This document shows, piece after piece, positions 1-8,580 of a DNA stretch of 64,000 nucleotides. The stretch comes from Macrococcoides canis (GTDB lineage: Bacteria > Bacillota > Bacilli > Staphylococcales > Staphylococcaceae), in NCBI RefSeq assembly GCF_002119805.1, contig NZ_CP021059.1:496001-560000 (forward strand), given 5' to 3'. Each line of letters starts with the position of its first letter. The stretch's first letter is position 1. The position numbers and the translations under genes were made by a program. The notes beneath the pieces were generated by a model. That model saw only the letters and a list, made by a program, of their open reading frames with translations, made no database searches and was not told where the DNA came from.

Positions 1-1
1 G

Positions 2-580
2 ATTAAGAAAACACATCTTCTAAATAAAGCCAAATGCATTGTTGTCGATTTGAATATTAGTCGACCTTCTTTAGAATTTATTTGCGCTTATTCTGAAAAA
101 CATAATATAAAGCTTGCCTTTATCACAGTATCCACACCGAAGATGAAGAATATGCCAGAATCTCTACATGCAGTCGACTGGTTAATCACAAATCGAGACG
201 AAACAGCAACTTTCTTTAATAAGAAGATTGATACTTTAGAAGACTTGAAAGACGCAGCTCAGCTATGGATTGATAAAGGAATCAGTCATGTCGTTGTAAC
301 CAATGGTGTTAAAGATTACGTTTACGCAGATAAAGATGGGATCAAGACGTTTAAAGTAAGTCTATCTAATCATGTTGTAGATGTAACTGGTGCGGGTGAT
401 TCATTTTCAGCAGCAATCATTTATAGTTGGCTACATAATTATGAAATTGAAGAGATTATCTTATCAGGTGCAGCAAATTCTAAGAAAACAATCGAAACAG
501 CTTATACAGTCAGACAAAATCTAGACAAAAAACAATTAATAAAAGATATGGAGGAACTTAAAAATGAAACAATTTCTTGA
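2..580 (+). CDS. psuK: PfkB-family carbohydrate kinase, probable pseudouridine kinase (5' end outside window)
   Basis: The reading frame is open to the left edge of the window, so the N-terminus is missing and the internal ATG at 50 is not the start. The C-terminal PfkB signature [11 protein letters not shown], which holds the catalytic Asp and anion hole, is present, and TNRDE and VVVTNG resemble the ribokinase fold. PfkB kinases next to psuG phosphorylate pseudouridine to pseudouridine 5'-phosphate. The 3' end overlaps psuG by 17 nt, indicating translational coupling. The assignment rests on this neighbour; the kinase family itself is certain. Confidence 0.85.
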   Translation: MKKTHLLNKAKCIVVDLNISRPSLEFICAYSEKHNIKLAFITVSTPKMKNMPESLHAVDWLITNRDETATFFNKKIDTLEDLKDAAQLWIDKGISHVVVTNGVKDYVYADKDGIKTFKVSLSNHVVDVTGAGDSFSAAIIYSWLHNYEIEEIILSGAANSKKTIETAYTVRQNLDKKQLIKDMEELKNETIS

Positions 581-1472
581 ATTTTCAAATGAAGTACAGG
601 AAGCAAAAGAAAAAGGACTACCAATCGTAGCTTTAGAATCAACAATTATCTCTCACGGTATGCCATATCCACAAAACGTTGAAATGGCGAAGACAGTAGA
701 ATCTATTATTCGTGAAAATGGTGCAGTACCAGCAACAATTGCTATTATGGATGGGAAAATAAAGATTGGTTTAAATGATGATGATCTAGAAACATTAGCA
801 ACTGCTAAAGGCGTTGCGAAAGTATCTCGTCGTGATTTAGCTGAAATTGTTGCTACAAAGAGAATTGGTGCAACAACAGTAGCCTCAACAATGATTTGTG
901 CTGAAATGGCAGGAATAGAATTCTTTGTTACTGGTGGTATTGGTGGAGTTCATAAAGGCGCTGAAGAAACAATGGACATTTCAGCAGATTTAGATGAACT
1001 TGGTAAGACAAATGTAACAGTAATTTGTGCTGGTGCGAAATCTATATTAGATTTACCTAAAACTTTGGAGTATCTAGAAACGAAAGGTGTTCCAGTAATC
1101 GGATACAAAACAAAGGAACTTCCAGCATTCTTTACGCCTGAAAGTGGTCTTGCACTCAATAGCTCATTTGATTCTATCGATGAAATTGCAGCTGTACATA
1201 AAGCGAAGCAAGATTTACAACTTGCAGGGGGTATGGTGATTGCAAACCCAATTCCAAAAGAACATGCATTAGATAAAGCATATATCGATAGCATCATAGA
1301 GGATGCAGTAAAAGAAGCGGAAGAGAATGGAATCAAAGGTAAAGATTCAACACCATTCTTACTATCTAAAATCGTAGAAAAAACAGAAGGTAAAAGTTTA
1401 GCAGCAAATATTAAACTTGTAGAAAATAATGCTAAAGTCGGTGCACAGTTAGCCGTTAGCTATCATAGATAG
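564..1472 (+). CDS. psuG: Pseudouridine-5'-phosphate glycosidase
   Basis: This 302-residue protein matches the full length of the PsuG (IndA) family, with characteristic segments near the N-terminus ([16 protein letters not shown]) and in the middle ([15 protein letters not shown]). The enzyme cleaves pseudouridine 5'-phosphate to uracil and ribose 5-phosphate, using a Mn-dependent lysine Schiff-base mechanism. The ATG at 564 follows a GGAGG-type site lying inside the end of the kinase gene. It is the second gene of a kinase-glycosidase-transporter operon for salvage of pseudouridine from RNA turnover. Confidence 0.95.
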   Translation: MKQFLEFSNEVQEAKEKGLPIVALESTIISHGMPYPQNVEMAKTVESIIRENGAVPATIAIMDGKIKIGLNDDDLETLATAKGVAKVSRRDLAEIVATKRIGATTVASTMICAEMAGIEFFVTGGIGGVHKGAEETMDISADLDELGKTNVTVICAGAKSILDLPKTLEYLETKGVPVIGYKTKELPAFFTPESGLALNSSFDSIDEIAAVHKAKQDLQLAGGMVIANPIPKEHALDKAYIDSIIEDAVKEAEENGIKGKDSTPFLLSKIVEKTEGKSLAANIKLVENNAKVGAQLAVSYHR

Positions 1473-1483
1473 AAGGTGACAAT

Positions 1484-2671
1484 ATGAACATACTGTTTAC
1501 AGTACTGTCAGTTGCATTTGCATTGCTTATCGCATATATCTTTAGCTTTGATCGCAAGCATGTAGACTTTAAGAAAACACTTGTCATGTTAATACTACAA
1601 GTGGCCATCGTATTATTTATGATGAATACAACGATAGGACTCACGATACTTAAGGAACTGGGTCAGTTTTTTGAAGGGCTTATGAACTTAAGTAAAGAAG
1701 GAATAAACTTTGTATTTGGTGATATGCAAAATGCAAAAGGATTTACTTTCTTTTTAAATGTTTTGTTACCACTTGTATTTATTTCGGTATTAATTGGAAT
1801 ATTAAATTTTTTCAAAATCTTACCGTTTATTATTAAATACATCGGTATTGGTATAGATAAATTAACACGCATGGGTAAATTAGAAAGTTACTTTGCAATT
1901 TCAACATCGATGTTAGGACAACCTGAAGTATTTTTAACAATCAAGAAGCAAATTCCAAAATTATCAAAGCATAGATTATATACAATTACTACTTCAGGAA
2001 TGAGTGCAGTAAGTATGGCGATGTTAGGGTCATATATGCAGATGATAGAACCAAAATACGTTGTTACTGCAGTGATGTTAAATATTTTCAGTGCTTTGAT
2101 TATTTCAAGTGTCATTAATCCTTATACTACAGAAGATGAAGACATCAATGAGATATTAAAAGAAAACGAAGAAGAAAAACATGTACCATTCTTCCAGATG
2201 ATTGGTGACAATGCGATGGATGGATTTAAGATTGCTGTGATTGTATCTGTAATGTTGATGGCATTTATCTCTTTGATGGCATGTATCACGACAATCTTTC
2301 AGTTTGTGGGTCTAGACTTTAAAGAACTGATCGGCTATATCTTTGCACCTATTGCAATGCTCCTCGGTATTCCTATGAGCGAAGCAGTTCAGGCTGGGAC
2401 AATCATGTCCACAAAGTTGATTACAAATGAATTTGTAGCAATGATTGATTTTCAGCCATTAAAAGAAACTTTAAGTGAAAGAACAATAGGCATACTATCA
2501 GTTTATTTAATTAGCTTTGCGAACTTTGGTACAGTAGGTATCATTGTTGGATCGATTAAATCAATCAGCGACAAACAAGGAGAGAAAGTTGCAGGATTTG
2601 CTATGAAATTATTACTTGGAGCAACACTTGCATCAATTATCTCAGCTGCGATGATAGGATTAGTACTGTAA
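1484..2671 (+). CDS. NupC-family concentrative nucleoside transporter, probable pseudouridine importer
   Basis: A 395-residue polytopic membrane protein with the NupC/CNT layout: an N-terminal helix pair, a long gate region (LESYFAISTSMLGQPEVF) and a conserved C-terminal core with ELIGYIFAPIAMLLGIP and LISFANFGTVGIIVGSI. CNT transporters take up nucleosides with H+ or Na+. The gene begins 11 nt after psuG behind AAGGTGA and ends at a strong terminator, so it closes the operon. That pseudouridine is the substrate is inferred from the neighbours. Confidence 0.88.
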   Translation: MNILFTVLSVAFALLIAYIFSFDRKHVDFKKTLVMLILQVAIVLFMMNTTIGLTILKELGQFFEGLMNLSKEGINFVFGDMQNAKGFTFFLNVLLPLVFISVLIGILNFFKILPFIIKYIGIGIDKLTRMGKLESYFAISTSMLGQPEVFLTIKKQIPKLSKHRLYTITTSGMSAVSMAMLGSYMQMIEPKYVVTAVMLNIFSALIISSVINPYTTEDEDINEILKENEEEKHVPFFQMIGDNAMDGFKIAVIVSVMLMAFISLMACITTIFQFVGLDFKELIGYIFAPIAMLLGIPMSEAVQAGTIMSTKLITNEFVAMIDFQPLKETLSERTIGILSVYLISFANFGTVGIIVGSIKSISDKQGEKVAGFAMKLLLGATLASIISAAMIGLVL

Positions 2672-2681
2672 TATAGATGAG

Positions 2682-2709
2682 GCGACCTGCTGAGGCAGGT
2701 CGCTTTTTT
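2682..2709 (+). terminator. Rho-independent terminator of the psu operon
   Basis: A perfect 9-bp stem (GCGACCTGC / GCAGGTCGC) with a TGAG loop is followed by six T. It lies 10 nt after the transporter stop codon. Confidence 0.92.
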
Positions 2710-2743
2710 GAGTTTTAGCTAGACGATATGGAGAAACAGTCTA

Positions 2744-3346
2744 CTACCCTAAATAATAAAGACCAAATTCCAGGTCCTTATCAAGATGTTCCATTAATAA
2801 CTGTACAGCTAATATTTCATCTCTGTCTTCAATAGCTTTTACGATTTCTTCATGTTCATCAAGTAACATCGGTCTTTCTTTTTCTACGACCATCTTTCTA
2901 AATAAATAGATAACGGTATTTAATTGATCGTATGTCGATGTCAAATACGGATTTTTTGTAGCACTTACAATTTTTTCGTGGAACTGCTGATTCGCAATCA
3001 TTGTCTTCTCGAAATTATCTTCTCTCGCAATTTTTATTAATTCTTTCATCTCATCGATATCACTTTTTTGAAATAGAAGAATTGCTTTTTTTATGCTATG
3101 CGCTTCGATGAGTTTACGCATCTCAAACAAGTTACGAATCTGTTCTTTATCAGGGATGTTGATGTAGTTATCTTTAATTAAATACTCAAACTCTAACTGT
3201 CTAATTACTTCTCTGATGGGTGTTCTGCTCACATTATATTGTGAAGCGAGTTTTGCTTCTGTCAGCTTTTCTTGTTCTTTAAATACACCGTTCAATATAT
3301 CATCACGCATTTGATGATATAGGGAGTTCGTAGATTTATCAATCAT
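2744..3346 (-). CDS. GntR/FadR-subfamily transcriptional regulator (FCD domain)
   Basis: A 200-residue regulator with an N-terminal winged helix (about residues 8-65, including LASQYNVSRTPIREVIRQLE) and an all-helical FCD ligand domain (about 75-195) with metal-binding-type histidines (QQFHEKI, LMEHLD). It is divergent from the GntP permease operon. The palindromic TTGTATACAA sites in the shared intergenic region are the probable operators, so it likely represses both itself and the acid-sugar operon. The effector is unknown; a sugar acid is plausible. Confidence 0.9.
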   Translation of the reverse strand: MIDKSTNSLYHQMRDDILNGVFKEQEKLTEAKLASQYNVSRTPIREVIRQLEFEYLIKDNYINIPDKEQIRNLFEMRKLIEAHSIKKAILLFQKSDIDEMKELIKIAREDNFEKTMIANQQFHEKIVSATKNPYLTSTYDQLNTVIYLFRKMVVEKERPMLLDEHEEIVKAIEDRDEILAVQLLMEHLDKDLEFGLYYLG

Positions 3347-3390
3347 TTCTTCACCTCATTCACTATTATATTATAACTTCTTTGAATTTA

Positions 3391-3421
3391 TTGTATACAA
3401 AAATAATAAAATGGTATACAA
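3391..3421. promoter_or_regulatory. GntR-type operator pair overlapping the gntP promoter
   Basis: A perfect palindrome TTGTATACAA (3391-3400) is followed two helical turns later by TGGTATACAA (3412-3421). TTGTAT at 3391 and TATACA at 3415 form a -35/-10 pair with 18-bp spacing for the permease operon, so the operators sit on both promoter elements. Read on the minus strand, the first palindrome is also a possible -35 element for the divergent regulator gene. Confidence 0.65.
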
Positions 3422-3425
3422 TAAA

Positions 3426-3439
3426 TGAAAACGATTACA
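3426..3439. promoter_or_regulatory. CcpA cre site upstream of the GntP operon
   Basis: TGAAAACGATTACA matches the catabolite-responsive element consensus TGWAANCGNTNWCA at every position. A second near-match with two mismatches follows at 3439-3452. Both lie between the promoter and the gntP ribosome site, a position suited to CcpA-mediated carbon catabolite repression. Confidence 0.7.
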
Positions 3440-3467
3440 TAAAGCGTTTACAAAAGGAGGATATTCG

Positions 3468-4820
3468 ATGCCATTATTAATCATTGGTTTAGGAATTGTA
3501 TTATTACTTATTTTGATTATGGGATTAAAAATGAATACGTTTATTTCTTTAATCATAACTTCAACTGTTGTAGCTATTTTATTAGGAATTCCATTAGATA
3601 AAATTGTCACTTCTATCGAAACAGGTATGGGTGGCACTTTAGGTCATATTGCGCTAATTTTTGGTCTTGGTGCAATTTTAGGGAAATTAATTGCAGATGC
3701 AGGTGGCGCACATCAAATTGCCCATACTTTGATTGATAAGTTTGGTGAGAAGAGAATTCAGATTGCAATCTTAATTGCTTCTTTTATTATTGGTATTGCA
3801 CTATTTATGGAAGTTGCAATTGTGCTGATTATTCCGATTGTTATCAGTATTGCTAAAGAATTAAAAATGCCGTTAGTTAAATTAGCGATCCCAATGGCAA
3901 CAGCAGTCTGTGCGACACATGCATTTTTACCACCGCATCCAGGTCCGATTGCAGTGTCAGCTGAGTACGGTGCAAATGTTGGATTAGTACTTATTTATGG
4001 AATTATTGTTGCATTCCCGACTGTGTTAATTGCAGCATTTATCTTTCCGAAGCTAGCAATGAAATATATACCTTCAGCATTTACGATGAACCAAATTGAG
4101 CGTTCATCATTTGCATCGCATGAAGAACCGAAGTTTGAGAAGCTACCAGGATTCGGTATTAGTTTATTTACTGCATTATTCCCAGTTATTTTGATGATGA
4201 TTGGTGCAGCTGTAGATATTGCACAAAAGCAAATGGGGTTTGAGAGTAATTTATTCGTTAATATCATTCGATTATTAACGAATTCTGGTGTTGCAATGTT
4301 ACTTTCTGTATTGCTCGCATTTTACACTATGGGATATAAACAAGGTATACGTTCTAAACAGATTGGGATTACTGTAACAAACGCTGTCAATTCAATGGGG
4401 ATGTTACTATTGGTCATTGGTGGAGGCGGTGCTTTGAAGCAAGTCATTATCGATGGTGGTGTAGGTGATTACATCGCGAAGTTATTTGAAGGTTCTACAA
4501 TGTCACCAGTATTTCTTGCTTGGATGGTTGCAGCATTATTGAGAATATCATTAGGTTCTGGAACTGTAGCGATGTTAACAACAGCGGGTCTCGTATTGCC
4601 TTCATTACAAGGAGTATCTGGTGTTAACTTGGAACTAGTAGCTCTTGCAACCGGCGCAGGTAGTGCTACTGCAAGTCATGTTAATGATGCTGGTTTCTGG
4701 ATAATAAAAGAATCTTTAGGATTAAACTTAAAAGAAGGATTAGGAATCTATACTGTTCTTTCCACAATTGTTTCAGTTGGTGGAATATGCTTTATCTTAC
4801 TATTAGACTTATTTGTTTAA
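3468..4820 (+). CDS. GntP-family gluconate/sugar-acid:H+ symporter
   Basis: A 450-residue integral membrane protein of the GntP family, with about 12-14 hydrophobic helices. Family-typical segments are HAFLPPHPGPIAVS and the C-terminal GSGTVAMLTTAGLVLP and SATASHVNDAGFW. These permeases import gluconate and related four- to six-carbon acid sugars. A strong GGAGG lies 9 nt before the ATG. It is the first gene of a three-gene operon with a dehydrogenase and an acid-sugar kinase, so a tetronate such as threonate or erythronate is a likely substrate. Confidence 0.92.
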   Translation: MPLLIIGLGIVLLLILIMGLKMNTFISLIITSTVVAILLGIPLDKIVTSIETGMGGTLGHIALIFGLGAILGKLIADAGGAHQIAHTLIDKFGEKRIQIAILIASFIIGIALFMEVAIVLIIPIVISIAKELKMPLVKLAIPMATAVCATHAFLPPHPGPIAVSAEYGANVGLVLIYGIIVAFPTVLIAAFIFPKLAMKYIPSAFTMNQIERSSFASHEEPKFEKLPGFGISLFTALFPVILMMIGAAVDIAQKQMGFESNLFVNIIRLLTNSGVAMLLSVLLAFYTMGYKQGIRSKQIGITVTNAVNSMGMLLLVIGGGGALKQVIIDGGVGDYIAKLFEGSTMSPVFLAWMVAALLRISLGSGTVAMLTTAGLVLPSLQGVSGVNLELVALATGAGSATASHVNDAGFWIIKESLGLNLKEGLGIYTVLSTIVSVGGICFILLLDLFV

Positions 4821-4849
4821 ATGAATATCAAAATTAGGAGATGTATTGA

Positions 4850-5728
4850 ATGAAGATTGGATTTATTGGCTTAGGTATAATGGGGAAACCGATGGCAAAG
4901 CATATGGTGAGTGCAGGTCATGAGCTATTCGTCAGTGATCTGAATGTTGAAGCAGTGAATGAATTAGTTAATTTAGGAGCACAAGCAGCTACACCAAGAG
5001 AGATTGCAGAGAATACGGAAGTCATTATTACGATGCTGCCAAATGGTGCGATTGTAAAAACAGTTGTCACAGATGGTCCAGATGCATTAATTAATTATTT
5101 AGATAAGCATCATTTCATAATTGACATGAGTTCACTTACACCTGACGATTCTAAATATTTAGGAGAAAAACTTTCGGTAAAAGGTGCTCGTTTTGCAGAT
5201 GCACCGGTAAGTGGTGGAGAGCCACTCGCAATTACGGGTGAACTCGCTGTAATGGTGGGCTGTGCAGAAGAAGATTTAGAATATATCAAACAAGTGATTG
5301 CACCAATGAGTAAATCCGTTATTCGTGTCGGAGATATTGGTTCAGGTAGTCTAGTGAAACTCGCAAATCAAATTATTGTTAATAGCAACATCGTCGCTTT
5401 AAGTGAAGCGGTTGTATTAGGAAAGAAGTTTGATATAGATCTGGAAGCGATGTTCGAAGCAATACGTTACGGTTTAGCAGGTTCTGCAGTAATGGAAGCG
5501 AAATTCCCTAAGATGATTGCTGAAGATTATCAACCTGGTGGTACAATAAATATCAACTATAAAGATTTAAAGAATGTTGTTTCGACATGTGATAATAATA
5601 ATATTACATTACCAGTTGTAAATATGGTGAAAGAATTATATAAATCTGAAGTCGCTGTAGGACATGGCTTAAACGATCATTCAGGTGTAATTAAATACAT
5701 CGAACGTATTAACGGAATGGAGGAATAA
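4850..5728 (+). CDS. NAD(P)-dependent 3-hydroxyacid dehydrogenase (2-hydroxy-3-oxopropionate reductase / L-threonate dehydrogenase type)
   Basis: A 292-residue beta-hydroxyacid dehydrogenase. The N-terminal Rossmann motif GLGIMGKPMA binds the dinucleotide, DAPVSGGEPLA is the substrate-binding signature, and the lysine in GSLVKLANQ is the catalytic base. Family members include GarR, 3-hydroxyisobutyrate dehydrogenase and LtnD. Because the next gene is a DUF1537 kinase, a role like LtnD (oxidation of a four-carbon acid sugar to its 2-keto or 3-keto form before phosphorylation) is the best guess. The exact substrate cannot be read from the sequence. Confidence 0.85.
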   Translation: MKIGFIGLGIMGKPMAKHMVSAGHELFVSDLNVEAVNELVNLGAQAATPREIAENTEVIITMLPNGAIVKTVVTDGPDALINYLDKHHFIIDMSSLTPDDSKYLGEKLSVKGARFADAPVSGGEPLAITGELAVMVGCAEEDLEYIKQVIAPMSKSVIRVGDIGSGSLVKLANQIIVNSNIVALSEAVVLGKKFDIDLEAMFEAIRYGLAGSAVMEAKFPKMIAEDYQPGGTININYKDLKNVVSTCDNNNITLPVVNMVKELYKSEVAVGHGLNDHSGVIKYIERINGMEE

Positions 5729-5730
5729 CC

Positions 5731-7098
5731 TTGCTGCAGAAATATTTTGATGAAACACCGAAGTGTGAATTTGAACGTAATCTAGAAGAACTTAATCAGA
5801 AAGTGATTGTACTGGACGATGACCCGACAGGTACACAGACTGTAAAGGATCTTTATGTTATTACGAGTTTTGATGAAGCATCGATTCGTGAAGGGTTCGA
5901 AAGTGAGAATAATATGTTCTATATTCTTACAAACTCACGTGCTTTAAATGAATCTGACACTGAGGAGCTGCATAAACATCTCATTAAGACGATTGATAAA
6001 GTATCACAAGAATTAAAGAAAGATTATCTCATCATTAGTCGAGGAGATTCAACATTACGCGGGCATTCTTATTTAGAACCAAAGGTATTAAATGATACTT
6101 CTAAAGGTGGATTTGATGGATTATTCTATATTCCGGCATTCTTTGATGGTAATCGTTATACATTTGAAGGCATACATTACATTAAAGAAGGACAGACCTT
6201 TACTCCAGCGGCAGAAACAGAATTTGCAAATGACACAACATTCGGTTATTCAGCACACACGATGCAGGAGTATGTTGAAGAGAAGAGTAAAGGTGCTGTA
6301 AACAAGGAAGATGTATTATTAATTGATATTCATCTTATCCGTAGCTGCGATAAAGAAGCAATGTTTAAAATGCTAGACCAAGTTGAAAACTTTAAAGCAG
6401 TTGTAGTTGATGCACTATGCGAAGAAGATATGAATATCTTTACAGCTTTAATTCTAGAATACGTACAAAAAACAAATAAGAAATTCCTGTTCAGAACAGC
6501 AGCAGATTTCGTTAAATCGATTTGTACAACGCCAGGCAGTATTATTGATCCATCTGAGTATGATTTTAATGATAACGGGGGACTTATCGTTGTAGGTTCT
6601 CACGTTAAGAAAACTACTGCACAACTAGAAAATCTACTCGAAAGCGATATCGAGAAGATTGAGTTTGATGTTAAACAAGTAAAGAATGAATCAACATTAC
6701 AAGAATACGTAGAACAGCTGAAAGAAAAAGTAGAAACACATGTTTCACATGGAAAAGACGTGGTCGTATTTACGACACGAGATGTGATTCGTACAGACGA
6801 CAAATATGAAAACTTAAGGCTATCTAAACTCATATCTGAAAGTTTAGTAGACATCGTATCAAATTTAACGATACAACCAAGATTCATTATTGCTAAAGGT
6901 GGAATAACGTCAAGCGATGTAGCTACGATAGGACTGAAAATTAAAAAAGCGCTTGTGCTAGGCCAAATTGATAAAGGCATCCCAGTATGGTTAACAGGTG
7001 AAGAAGCGAAATACTCTGGCATCCCATACATCGTTTTCCCGGGAAATGTTGGAGAAGTTACGACATTAAAAGATGTATATGAAAAATTAAAAAAATAA
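5731..7098 (+). CDS. Four-carbon acid sugar kinase (DUF1537 family)
   Basis: A 455-residue protein with the N-terminal DUF1537 domain (VLDDDPTGTQTVKDL, near residue 30; SRGDSTLRGH, near residue 97) and the C-terminal nucleotide-binding domain (IAKGGITSSDVA, near 390, and the terminal GNVGE). DUF1537 proteins phosphorylate D-threonate, L-threonate or erythronate-derived acids. The start is a TTG at 5731 behind GGAGG, only 2 nt after the dehydrogenase stop. No class II aldolase, isomerase or PdxA2 gene follows, so the pathway is incomplete at this locus. Confidence 0.88.
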   Translation: MLQKYFDETPKCEFERNLEELNQKVIVLDDDPTGTQTVKDLYVITSFDEASIREGFESENNMFYILTNSRALNESDTEELHKHLIKTIDKVSQELKKDYLIISRGDSTLRGHSYLEPKVLNDTSKGGFDGLFYIPAFFDGNRYTFEGIHYIKEGQTFTPAAETEFANDTTFGYSAHTMQEYVEEKSKGAVNKEDVLLIDIHLIRSCDKEAMFKMLDQVENFKAVVVDALCEEDMNIFTALILEYVQKTNKKFLFRTAADFVKSICTTPGSIIDPSEYDFNDNGGLIVVGSHVKKTTAQLENLLESDIEKIEFDVKQVKNESTLQEYVEQLKEKVETHVSHGKDVVVFTTRDVIRTDDKYENLRLSKLISESLVDIVSNLTIQPRFIIAKGGITSSDVATIGLKIKKALVLGQIDKGIPVWLTGEEAKYSGIPYIVFPGNVGEVTTLKDVYEKLKK

Positions 7099-7110
7099 GA
7101 TTATTATAAT

Positions 7111-7133
7111 GCGACCAAATTGGTCGCTTTTTT
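7111..7133 (+). terminator. Terminator of the acid-sugar operon
   Basis: The hairpin GCGACCAAATTGGTCGC is followed by a run of T, 12 nt after the kinase stop. Confidence 0.88.
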
Positions 7134-7296
7134 ACATAAGTATTTATCTAAATCAGCTAATATAAATAAATTTAATAAAACTAGTAAAAATTATTTTTTG
7201 GATTTTACCAGAATATACTAAAACTATTGTTAATGATAAATATACATGAAATAATCTAAATAAGATTATAAAATATTTTTAGTAAAGGAATTTAAT

Positions 7297-8340
7297 ATGA
7301 ATAAACTTTTTAAGCTAACAATCGTTGCTGTAACTTTAACATTATTATCTGCTTGTTCTGAAGAAAGTGAAAATCAGTCTGCTTCTAATGTAGTTAGTAA
7401 ATCATCAGAGGAAAAGACAAATAACAATCAGCATTCAACAAGAAAAGATTCAACAAAAACTAACAGTCTCACTAAAGAAAAAAAGTCTACAGAATCATCT
7501 ACCGAGCAAAAAGATACTGAGAAAGATGTAGAAAATACATATCTGAAAGGGTATTCTTTCGTCACAACTCAAGGTGATATTGATTTCTCATCTCCTGATT
7601 TTTTTGAATATTATTTTAAAAATGATCATCGTAATGAAGTATTCGGTATTAAAAAAGGTATGACAAGAAGTGAAGTTGAGAATATACTGGGTCATTCTAA
7701 TACAATTAAAGAATTAGGGCTTCAAGGATCCATGAAAACAACGATGTACGGTGAAATAGGTATAAATTACTTTGAGGATAAAGTAGCTGAAATTCGTTTA
7801 GTGCCAGATGAAGAAATTACAGCAGAAATGATGAAACAGTATTATGGGGAACCAACATTTGATCCATATATCGCACGCGAAAACCCTGATAAATATACAC
7901 CACTTGATTACCAATATAACATGTATGAATATAATTCATATCAGAATGGTTTTATGATTTTTGTCTATTTTGCTAAAGAAAATAGTATTCAACAAATTTA
8001 TCAATATGACGATGAAAATGCGACACATATTGGGGATAAATCAACTTTGAATATCGGTATAGAAGAAGTCGGTACTTTACCGAAAGTTTCATATACAGAT
8101 GAAGATACAGAAACTGAACAACAAAAATTACTAGATGCTGCAACTACAGCAATAGACCAGATTGACCAAGGCATCAATGCAGAAGAAAATAAGACACTCG
8201 CATGGAATGCATTGATACGTGGACCCGTTCCTGGCTACTGGAATAAATATCCGCATATTAGAGAGAAAGCAGTAGAACAGATGGAGCGATTATCCGTTTA
8301 TAATCCGAATACAAAAGAATATATTGTAATTTATAAATAG
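7297..8340 (+). CDS. Secreted lipoprotein with a Ser/Thr/Lys-rich linker and a C-terminal domain shared with the TcaA-like protein
   Basis: A 347-residue predicted lipoprotein. The signal peptide ends in the lipobox LLSAC with the lipidated Cys at position 20. A low-complexity Ser/Thr/Lys/Glu linker follows (about 22-85). The folded part, from about residue 110, contains FGIKKGMTRSEVENILG, YGEIGINYFEDKVAEIRLV and a YYGEPTFD-like segment. The same order of motifs is found at the C-terminus of the TcaA-like protein at 40015-41550, which suggests a common extracytoplasmic module. Function unknown. It is flanked by terminators, so monocistronic. Confidence 0.8.
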   Translation: MNKLFKLTIVAVTLTLLSACSEESENQSASNVVSKSSEEKTNNNQHSTRKDSTKTNSLTKEKKSTESSTEQKDTEKDVENTYLKGYSFVTTQGDIDFSSPDFFEYYFKNDHRNEVFGIKKGMTRSEVENILGHSNTIKELGLQGSMKTTMYGEIGINYFEDKVAEIRLVPDEEITAEMMKQYYGEPTFDPYIARENPDKYTPLDYQYNMYEYNSYQNGFMIFVYFAKENSIQQIYQYDDENATHIGDKSTLNIGIEEVGTLPKVSYTDEDTETEQQKLLDAATTAIDQIDQGINAEENKTLAWNALIRGPVPGYWNKYPHIREKAVEQMERLSVYNPNTKEYIVIYK

Positions 8341-8358
8341 ATAAAAGCCTGGAATGAA

Positions 8359-8390
8359 AACAGAAATCTCAACATGAGATTTCTGTTTTT
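8359..8390 (+). terminator. Terminator after the lipoprotein gene
   Basis: The stem AACAGAAATCTC / GAGATTTCTGTT closes a 5-nt loop and runs into TTTT. Confidence 0.85.
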
Positions 8391-8580
8391 ATGTATAAAA
8401 ATAAATTTTAAAATTTCATAAAATATGTCCGTGGCATGTGAATTTTCGTAAAATTAAGAAGAAATTAGTAATGTTACAAATATGTATAAAAATTATCGAT
8501 AATACATAAAATGGTTATTTTAATATTAAAAATATCGTGCTATATTTAAAAAGATTAGAAAACAAAGGGGGAGAAATTTA

